Assembly (NCBI GenBank): GCA_902773305.1 | Contig: CACYEB010000012.1 | Span: 1 to 15,948, forward strand | Length of the DNA stretch: 15,948 bases | DNA from: an uncultured Bacteroidia bacterium | GTDB taxonomy: Bacteria; Bacteroidota; Bacteroidia; Bacteroidales; UBA932 | Direction: 5' to 3' | In this document: positions 7,978-13,312 of the stretch, one piece after another | Numbering within the stretch: position 1 is the stretch's first letter | Layout of the letters: every line of letters begins with the position of its first letter | Position numbers and translations under genes: made by a program | Notes under the pieces: generated by a model | The model's input: only the letters and a program-made list of their open reading frames with translations | Database searches by the model: none | What the model was told of the DNA's origin: nothing

Positions 7978-8265
7978 ATGGGACTTCTCGGATATAACAA
8001 TAACACCGGGATGAGAAGCGGGTGCCGTCGTCCCGGGTGCGGATGCCTGATAATACTCATCCTCCTTCTGCTGGCGGGCGGCTATTTTGCCAGAAATATC
8101 CTGGGCGGTTATCTGCCGGAGATTACCCTTCCCGGCGGTACCGTTATCAATCAGCACCAGGACGGCAGCGATGACTCCGACAATTCTTTTGACTACGAAC
8201 GTGACCGGGATTATGGCAAAACGCTCAAGAAAGGACTTGACGATGACGAAATAGATGGGATCTAG
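7978..8265 (+). CDS. Small single-span membrane protein, unknown function
   Basis: A 95-residue protein with a Cys/Gly-rich basic start (GCRRPGCGC, 15-23), one strongly hydrophobic helix (about 22-38, LIILILLLLAGGYFA) and an acidic tail rich in Asp (QDGSDDSDNSFDYERDRDYG and onward). By the positive-inside rule the N-terminus is probably cytoplasmic and the acidic tail outside. I do not recognise a family. It starts 6 bp after the acyltransferase, and its last codons overlap the start of the TerB/J-domain gene by 11 nt, so the pair is probably translationally coupled. That suggests joint function at the membrane. Confidence 0.7.
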   Translation: MGLLGYNNNTGMRSGCRRPGCGCLIILILLLLAGGYFARNILGGYLPEITLPGGTVINQHQDGSDDSDNSFDYERDRDYGKTLKKGLDDDEIDGI

Positions 8266-9022
8266 GAAGTGGCTTTACGGAGTTCTGGGCTGGGTCTTTT
8301 TCGGCCCTATGGGTGCCCTTCTGGGGTTCCTGGTGGGGAGCGTGTCCGATGCGGGTGGCAAACTTATCGGTCAGGGAAACTCTGATGCCGGCACCTCGTG
8401 GCGCCGTACCGGCGGCAGGGTCTCCGGCGAACAATACCGCAACAGCCAGCGCAACAGCTTTATGATGAGCCTGCTGGTGCTTGCTACTGCGGTTGCCAAG
8501 GCAGACGGGAAGTTGAGCAGTGGGGAACTGCAGAACATAAAGAACCTTATCCGCACCAATTTCGGCGATGACGCCGCCATCGAGGCAGAAGAAATCGTTC
8601 GCCGGCTTATGGTACAGGATATCAATATCTGGAGTGTAGGCGCCCAGATAAAAATGTATATGAACTATTCGCAGCGGCTGCAACTTTTCCAGTATCTGGT
8701 GCAGCTGGCCCAGTGCGACGGTATGGTAAATGCTGAGCTGGAAGTGCTTGATTCCATTGCCTCTGCAACAGGCCTGAGCAATACCGACCGCGACTCGCTG
8801 CTGAATATGTACCGCCAGCAGTCCGACTCTGCATACAAGATACTCGGCATAGAGCCCACTGCTACCGACGACGAGGTCCGCAGGGCCTATAAGAAGATGG
8901 CACTCAAATATCACCCCGACAAAGTAGCAACCCTCGGTGAGGATGTCCAGAAGGCGGCTGAAGAGAAATTCAAGAAAGTCCAGCAGGCCTACGAACAAAT
9001 CAAAAAGGAGAGGGGATTGTAA
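8255..9022 (+). CDS. Membrane-anchored TerB-like / DnaJ-domain protein (DjlA-like co-chaperone)
   Basis: A 255-residue protein with three parts. The N-terminus is hydrophobic and glycine-rich (about 7-30, YGVLGWVFFGPMGALLGFLV) and probably inserts in the inner membrane. The middle (about 67-185) is a TerB-type all-helical domain with the paired motifs AKADGK (81-86) and AQCDGM (152-157). The C-terminus (191-253) is a J domain with HPD at 220-222 and the usual 'RRAYKKMALKYHPDK' helix. The order matches DjlA. J proteins activate DnaK ATPase and bring it to particular sites, so this would recruit DnaK to the membrane. The start at 8255 overlaps the previous gene by 11 nt. The natural client is unknown. 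Confidence 0.85.
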   Translation: MGSRKWLYGVLGWVFFGPMGALLGFLVGSVSDAGGKLIGQGNSDAGTSWRRTGGRVSGEQYRNSQRNSFMMSLLVLATAVAKADGKLSSGELQNIKNLIRTNFGDDAAIEAEEIVRRLMVQDINIWSVGAQIKMYMNYSQRLQLFQYLVQLAQCDGMVNAELEVLDSIASATGLSNTDRDSLLNMYRQQSDSAYKILGIEPTATDDEVRRAYKKMALKYHPDKVATLGEDVQKAAEEKFKKVQQAYEQIKKERGL

Positions 9023-9034
9023 ACATATCCGACT

Positions 9035-10228
9035 ATGAAACAACTTATCACCCACTTTACCGACAACGATCTGTACACCTTCACCTGCCAGTACTATGTG
9101 CTCAGGCAGTATCCGCGTGCGGAGGTGGAATACTCTTTCATCGACCGCAACGGCACACAGTATCCCCAAGGGTTTGCAGAACTGTTGCAAGAGCAGGTAA
9201 ACTATATGGCAAATGTGGTCATAACCGACGAGGAAATAGAGTACATGAAGGTAAAGTGCTACTGGTTACCCCTGTGGTTCTTTACCTATCTTCGCGGCTA
9301 CCGTTTCAAACCCCGTGAGGTGAGCATATCACAAGATGAGGCAGGCCATTTGGACATCAAGGTCAGCGGTAAATGGTTCTCTACGATTATGTGGGAGATG
9401 CCCCTTCTGAGCTGCATTTCGGAGTTGATGCACACCCTTAACGGCGACATAGACCGCTATGACGCCGCTCTTGAAGAGAAACGCGCAAGGGCAAAGTCTG
9501 AGCAGATCTTCGGTGCAGGACTGGTACTGGGCGATATGGGTACCCGCCGCCGTCTCTCATTCGACCATCAGGAGATGGTCGTACGCGTTATGGCGGAGGT
9601 TTACAAATCCCGGGTATGGCCCGGCAAATTCACCGGCACATCCAACGTATGGCTGGCCATGAAATACGACCTGCCGTGCCTGGGAACCATGTCTCATCAG
9701 CTGATATCCTTCGAAGAGAACGTGAGCGGCGTTTTCGAGTGCAACTTCAACGTAATGAAGAAGTTCTCCGACGTGTTCGACGGCGACAACGGGATTTATC
9801 TGTACGACTGCTTTGGCGACAAGGTATTCTTCAGTAACCTCTCCAAGCGTATGGCGATGATGTACAAGGGACTGCGTGTGGACAGCGGCAATGAAGAGGA
9901 GCAGACGGAACTCATCATAGATAAATATAAACAGCTGGGCATTGACCCCGCAGGCAAGCAGGTCGTTTACAGCAACGGCCTCAATATAGACCGTGCCATT
10001 GAGATTCACAAGTACGTGAACGGAAGGGTACAGGACTCGTACGGTGTCGGCACATTCCTTACCTGCGACGTGACCGGCTGCAAGCCGTCAAACATCGTAA
10101 TCAAACTCACCCGCGGCCGGATCACGGAACTGCGTGAATGGCACGATTGCGTCAAACTCTCCTGCGACAAGGGCAAGACCCTCGGTAATCCGGAGAAATG
10201 CAAGTTTATCTTAAGCCAGATAAGCTGA
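9035..10228 (+). CDS. pncB: Nicotinate phosphoribosyltransferase
   Basis: Converts nicotinate and PRPP to nicotinate mononucleotide with ATP use, the entry step of the Preiss-Handler NAD salvage route in the cytosol. At 397 residues it has standard PncB length. Recognisable elements are 'FTDNDLYTFTCQYY' at the N-terminus, GTRRR (169-173), GTSNVWLA (201-208), the catalytic phospho-histidine in GTMSHQ (His221), RVDSG (281-285), SNGLNID (313-319) and GVGT (337-340), which together contact PRPP and nicotinate. It lies 12 bp after the TerB/J gene as the last gene of the + operon. Its final 23 bp overlap the 3' end of the convergent DAHP synthase gene, leaving no spacer for a separate terminator. 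Confidence 0.95.
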   Translation: MKQLITHFTDNDLYTFTCQYYVLRQYPRAEVEYSFIDRNGTQYPQGFAELLQEQVNYMANVVITDEEIEYMKVKCYWLPLWFFTYLRGYRFKPREVSISQDEAGHLDIKVSGKWFSTIMWEMPLLSCISELMHTLNGDIDRYDAALEEKRARAKSEQIFGAGLVLGDMGTRRRLSFDHQEMVVRVMAEVYKSRVWPGKFTGTSNVWLAMKYDLPCLGTMSHQLISFEENVSGVFECNFNVMKKFSDVFDGDNGIYLYDCFGDKVFFSNLSKRMAMMYKGLRVDSGNEEEQTELIIDKYKQLGIDPAGKQVVYSNGLNIDRAIEIHKYVNGRVQDSYGVGTFLTCDVTGCKPSNIVIKLTRGRITELREWHDCVKLSCDKGKTLGNPEKCKFILSQIS

Positions 10229-11003
10229 CGATATCCAGATTGTCTACAATATCTTTTAAAGTGGCCGGAGTTACTTGTTGAGCAGCGTCGCTCCAGGCGC
10301 TGTCAGGATCACAGTGACTCTCCACTATCAAGCCCTCCATACCCAAATCCATGGCATGTTGGCAAAGTGGGGCTATCAATTCACGTTTTCCGCCGATGTG
10401 GCTGGGATCACAGAATATCGGCAATAGCGGCTCTCTCTTTTTGAGTTCTACCGGAATGTGCCACATTGGCAGATTGCGGTAGATATTACGTTCATAATAA
10501 GAGAACCCGCGATGAATCGCTCCAAGACGTTTGATCCCGGCCAGATTGACCCTTTCCAGGGCGCCCTGCCAAAGGTCTATCTCCGGGTTGACCGGGTTTT
10601 TGACAAATACCGGGATATCTTCTCCCGAGAGAGCGTCTGCGACCGATTGTACAGCAAAAGGATCGACCGCAGTGCGGGCACCGATCCATAGTATATCAAC
10701 GCCATAGTCAAGGGCGGCCCTGACGTGTTCGGCAGTAGCCACTTCTGTGGCGGTGAGCATATCCAACTCTTCGTGGACGCGACGCAGCCATGGAAGGGCA
10801 GATATGCCGTTCCCCTCGAAACCTCCGGGCTTGGTGCGAGGTTTCCATATTCCGGCGCGGAAAACCTTGTAGCCAGCCTCACACAATAGTGTAGCAGTGG
10901 TCATCACTTGTGATTCGGTCTCAGCCGAGCATGGACCGGCTATGATCGTGGGACGTCGGTTGTCAATACCGGGCAGGTTGAGTGGTTGCAGGTCAAGTGC
11001 CAT
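10206..11003 (-). CDS. aroF: 3-deoxy-7-phosphoheptulonate (DAHP) synthase, type I-beta, without chorismate mutase domain
   Basis: First enzyme of the shikimate pathway: condenses phosphoenolpyruvate and erythrose 4-phosphate to DAHP. It has a metal-dependent TIM barrel of 265 residues. Metal ligands are visible as Cys25 (AGPCS), His202 (CDPSH), Glu228 (VESH) and Asp232. Substrate-binding motifs include 'RAGIWKPRTKPGGFEG' (49-64), WIGAR (106-110), VKNP (134-137) and GAIHRGFS (161-168). The Bacteroides homologues I know continue after the barrel with a chorismate mutase domain of roughly 90 residues; this one stops at 'DIVDNLDIVSLSGLR'. There is also no N-terminal ferredoxin-like regulatory domain, so feedback control by that route is absent. 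It follows pheA by 11 bp and would share the Phe attenuator upstream. Its 3' end overlaps pncB by 23 bp. Confidence 0.93.
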   Translation of the reverse strand: MALDLQPLNLPGIDNRRPTIIAGPCSAETESQVMTTATLLCEAGYKVFRAGIWKPRTKPGGFEGNGISALPWLRRVHEELDMLTATEVATAEHVRAALDYGVDILWIGARTAVDPFAVQSVADALSGEDIPVFVKNPVNPEIDLWQGALERVNLAGIKRLGAIHRGFSYYERNIYRNLPMWHIPVELKKREPLLPIFCDPSHIGGKRELIAPLCQHAMDLGMEGLIVESHCDPDSAWSDAAQQVTPATLKDIVDNLDIVSLSGLR

Positions 11004-11014
11004 ATGGGTAAGTA

Positions 11015-11860
11015 TTAAAGATTGGTTTCTTTTGATTCAATATATTCTCCGAGGACCCTGAGGTCGCTGGTAAGGGGCGAAACCGCAGCCACGCCCTGAC
11101 GGAAACGACTCAGAGTGTCATAGACGACATCTATGTAGAACATATACTCCCATTCCTTACCTATAATTGGGAGCGACTGTATCTTGGTCAAGTTGATGTC
11201 GTAGAAACTCAGCACACTGAGCGCCTGGCTCAGTGAACCCTCTTTGTGAGGCAGCGTGAAAACAAGCGAAGCCTTGTTGCAATCTTCTATATGGCGCATA
11301 TGGGAGACACGTTTAGAATTGCAGCAGAGCAGGAAACGGGTAAAATTGTGCTTGTTGTCTTCTATCTCTTCTTCAAGGACTTTAAGGCCGTATGAGATAG
11401 CGTTGTCTTTATGACAGATAGCACAATGGCCCTTAAGATGATCCTCTGCGATGGCACGGGCGCTGGATGCGGTGTCGGAACGTTGAACAGCCTTGAGTTG
11501 AGGATGATTCTGCAGAAAACTGCGGCACTGCATCAGTGCCACAGGATGGCTGCCGACCTCGGTCAGAGTCTCCCAGTCATCTTCGGGAAGGCACAGCAGG
11601 CTGTGGCTGATATGTAGTTTGTGCTCTCCAACAACGCTCAATCCGCTGTCGCGCAAAAGCTCGTAGTTGTGCAGCAGACTTCCTGCAATGGTGTTTTCGA
11701 TCGCCACAAAGGCTATTGAAGAGGGGTCGTCCCTTACGCTGTCGAATACCTGTTCGAATGTATTGCAGCATATGATGTCCAACTCTTCCGATTTGAAATA
11801 CTGATGGGCTGCAATGTCGTGGAAAGAACCGCGGATGCCCTGGATAGCTATCTTTTTCAT
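11015..11860 (-). CDS. pheA: Prephenate dehydratase with ACT regulatory domain
   Basis: Converts prephenate to phenylpyruvate, the committed step to phenylalanine. It is 281 residues. The catalytic domain (about 1-185) begins 'IAIQGIRGSFHDIAA', contains 'FVAIENTIAGSL' (51-62) and the signature 'NFTRFLL' with the Thr-Arg-Phe triad at 174-176. The ACT domain (about 196-272) shows 'GSLSQALSVLSFYDINLTKI', where Phe normally binds for feedback inhibition; the usual ESRP is QSLP here (228-231). There is no chorismate mutase part, unlike the E. coli P-protein. The start at 11860 comes 17 nt after the stem of an intrinsic terminator that belongs to the Phe-rich leader upstream, so expression should respond to phenylalanyl-tRNA charging. 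aroF follows after 11 bp. Confidence 0.95.
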   Translation of the reverse strand: MKKIAIQGIRGSFHDIAAHQYFKSEELDIICCNTFEQVFDSVRDDPSSIAFVAIENTIAGSLLHNYELLRDSGLSVVGEHKLHISHSLLCLPEDDWETLTEVGSHPVALMQCRSFLQNHPQLKAVQRSDTASSARAIAEDHLKGHCAICHKDNAISYGLKVLEEEIEDNKHNFTRFLLCCNSKRVSHMRHIEDCNKASLVFTLPHKEGSLSQALSVLSFYDINLTKIQSLPIIGKEWEYMFYIDVVYDTLSRFRQGVAAVSPLTSDLRVLGEYIESKETNL

Positions 11861-11870
11861 AAAAACAAAT

Positions 11871-11899
11871 AAAAAAACGCTTCACCTGAAGGTGAAGCG
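11871..11899 (-). terminator. Attenuator terminator hairpin in the pheA leader
   Basis: On the - strand CGCTTCACC (11899-11891), loop TTCA, and GGTGAAGCG (11886-11878) form a perfect 9-bp stem, immediately followed by seven T (11877-11871) and then ATTTGTTTTT up to the pheA start codon. This is a textbook intrinsic terminator placed just before a coding region. It can also be pre-empted: an identical GGTGAAGCG lies upstream at 11951-11943 and can capture the CGCTTCACC strand. Confidence 0.9.
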
Positions 11900-11929
11900 T
11901 ATATTTAAGTAATGTAATTGCCTTTTTAA

Positions 11930-12004
11930 TTACAGAACCAGCCGCTTCACCCTTTTATGGGCAAAGAAAAAGCCGAAAAAGAAAAAAGTCCTGCAATCTT
12001 TCAT
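11930..12004 (-). CDS. pheL: Phe-rich leader peptide (pheL-like), 24 residues
   Basis: ATG at 12004-12002, TAA at 11932-11930. The peptide begins MKDCRT, then has Phe at 7-10 and 12-14 with one Gly between (codons alternate TTT and TTC), and ends AHKRVKRLVL. Seven Phe in eight codons is far beyond chance and parallels the enterobacterial pheL peptide, which also has seven. The codons for Arg-Val-Lys-Arg double as the antiterminator strand GGTGAAGCG. No Shine-Dalgarno motif is seen, which is usual for Bacteroidetes. The start lies only 5 nt after the end of a TAnnTTTG box, so the message may be leaderless or nearly so. The in-frame TAA of metY lies 18 nt before the ATG. The peptide itself is expected to have no function beyond ribosome timing. 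Confidence 0.87.
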   Translation of the reverse strand: MKDCRTFFFFGFFFAHKRVKRLVL

Positions 12005-12008
12005 AACG

Positions 12009-12016
12009 CAAATGTA
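12009..12016 (-). promoter_or_regulatory. Promoter -7 box of the pheL-pheA-aroF operon
   Basis: On the - strand 12016-12009 reads TACATTTG followed by C, identical to the box before the B12 riboswitch. It lies between the metY stop (12025-12023) and the leader ATG (12004), so the operon can be transcribed independently of metY. The predicted start of the RNA is at or within a few bases of the leader ATG. Read-through from metY is also possible, as no terminator separates them. Confidence 0.65.
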
Positions 12017-12022
12017 AAAAAA

Positions 12023-13312
12023 TTATTTTATTGCCGCAAATGCCTGCTCCATATCAGCTATCAGATCGTCTGTATTTTCCAGTCCTACCGAGAATCTGAT
12101 AAGGTCTGGCTGTACGCCGGCGGCTATCAGCTGCTCGTCGCTCAATTGGCGATGAGTGTGGCTGGCTGGATGGAGTACGCAGCTGGCCGCATCGGCAACG
12201 TGTGTTACGATATTAATCAGCTTGAGACTGTCCATGAACTTGATGCTGCGCTCGCGGCCACCCTTGATGCCGAAACACATCACACCGGATGAGCGGCCGT
12301 CGGTGAACTGTTTCTGTGCCAGGGCGTGGTATTTGTCACCCTTCAGGCCGGGGAATTTAATCCAAGCCACTTCGGGGCATTCTGACAGATATTCCGCCAT
12401 CACCTGGGCATTGGCACAGTGACGCTCTACGCGTGCCTGCAGAGACTCCAGGCCAATGTTCAACAGATAAGAATTGAAAGGAGATGGGATGCTGCCTAAA
12501 TCGCGCATCAACTGGACAGTGGCCTTGGTGATGAAGGCATTCTTGCCGAAAGCTGTGGCGTATGCCAGCCCATGATATGAATCGTCGGGTTCGGTCAGTC
12601 CGGGGAACTTGCCGGGATGTGCGGTCCAGTCAAAATTGCCGCTGTCCACAATTGCCCCACCCACGCTGGTGGAGTGTCCGTCCATATACTTTGTGGTGGC
12701 GTGGGTCACGATATCGGCGCCCCAATCGAACGGGCGACAGTTGATGGGAGTGGGGAAGGTGTTGTCCACGATAAGGGGTACCCCGTGGCTGTGGGCAATC
12801 CGGGCAAACTTCTCTATATCCAGTACGTTGACTCCGGGATTGGTCAGGGTCTCGCCGAAGAGCAACTTGGTGTTGGGGCGGAATGCCGCACCGATTTCCT
12901 CTTCCGAGGCGTCCGCATCCACAAAGGTGCATTCGATGCCCATCTTCTTGAGCGTGATGGCAAACAGATTGAAAGTGCCGCCATAAATGGTGCTTGCGCT
13001 CACGAAATGGTCACCGGCCTCGCACAGGTTAAACACGGCAAAAAAGCTTGCGGCCTGCCCCGAGGAGGTCAGCATGGCGGAGGTGCCACCTTCCAGTGCG
13101 GCTATCTTTGCGGCCACCAGGTCGTTGGTCGGATTCTGAAGCCTGGTATAGAAATAACCGGGGGCCTTCAGGTCGAACAGGTCGGCCATTTGCTCACTGG
13201 TTTCGTATTTGAATGTCGTGGTCTGATAAATGGGAACCTGGCGCGGTTCGCCTTTCTTGGGGTCCCAGCCCGCCTTAACGCACAGGGTCTCGGGACTAAG
13301 CTTTTTGCTCAT
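12023..13312 (-). CDS. metY: O-acetylhomoserine sulfhydrylase (homocysteine synthase)
   Basis: PLP enzyme of the Cys/Met metabolism family that makes homocysteine from O-acetylhomoserine and sulfide, giving direct sulfhydrylation into methionine. At 429 residues it matches MetY (430 or so) rather than the shorter MetB/MetC. Visible motifs are 'VPIYQTTTFKYE' (26-37), 'YTRLQNPT' (55-62), SSGQAA (83-88), VDNTF (182-186) and the PLP lysine in 'THATTKYMDGHSTSVGG' (Lys208), followed by the long MetY-type insertion 'TEPDDSYHGLAYA' and the C-terminal 'SFKF/IRFSVGLEN'-type end (IRFSVGLENTDDLI). The start at 13312 overlaps the mscS-like gene by 17 bp, so it is likely co-transcribed with it. No S-box or SAM riboswitch was seen in front. 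Acyl-donor specificity (acetyl or succinyl) cannot be decided by eye. Confidence 0.92.
   Translation of the reverse strand: MSKKLSPETLCVKAGWDPKKGEPRQVPIYQTTTFKYETSEQMADLFDLKAPGYFYTRLQNPTNDLVAAKIAALEGGTSAMLTSSGQAASFFAVFNLCEAGDHFVSASTIYGGTFNLFAITLKKMGIECTFVDADASEEEIGAAFRPNTKLLFGETLTNPGVNVLDIEKFARIAHSHGVPLIVDNTFPTPINCRPFDWGADIVTHATTKYMDGHSTSVGGAIVDSGNFDWTAHPGKFPGLTEPDDSYHGLAYATAFGKNAFITKATVQLMRDLGSIPSPFNSYLLNIGLESLQARVERHCANAQVMAEYLSECPEVAWIKFPGLKGDKYHALAQKQFTDGRSSGVMCFGIKGGRERSIKFMDSLKLINIVTHVADAASCVLHPASHTHRQLSDEQLIAAGVQPDLIRFSVGLENTDDLIADMEQAFAAIK

Larger units (their letters stand above)
11871..12004 (-). promoter_or_regulatory. Phenylalanine-responsive transcription attenuator of pheA-aroF
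   Basis: Segment 1 is GGTGAAGCG (11951-11943), inside the leader ORF 12 nt past its last Phe codon. A 7-bp hairpin TGTAATT/AATTACA (11934-11928 with 11919-11913) overlaps the leader stop. Segment 3 is CGCTTCACC (11899-11891) and segment 4 GGTGAAGCG (11886-11878) plus the T run. Segment 3 pairs equally well with 1 (antiterminator) or 4 (terminator). A ribosome stalled on Phe codons leaves segment 1 free and lets transcription into pheA. A ribosome that reaches the stop codon (11932-11930) covers or disturbs segment 1 and the terminator forms. The mechanism is inferred; the pairings are exact in the sequence. Confidence 0.85.

Noticed and set aside
6835..8157. A 440-codon open frame on the - strand opposite the acyltransferase gene
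   Set aside because: It mirrors the codon periodicity of the + strand gene, has no recognisable domain or signal, and would cover a gene with clear GNAT motifs and its own promoter.
8225..9190. A 321-codon open frame on the - strand opposite the TerB/J and pncB genes
   Set aside because: It is antisense to a J domain with intact HPD and to pncB, and no family features are visible in it.
10205..10257. Small hairpins (TTATC/GATAA at 10206-10223; GATAT/ATATC at 10230-10253 with a TTTT after it) as a pncB terminator
   Set aside because: The stems are five AT-rich base pairs and lie in coding sequence; too weak to call an intrinsic terminator.
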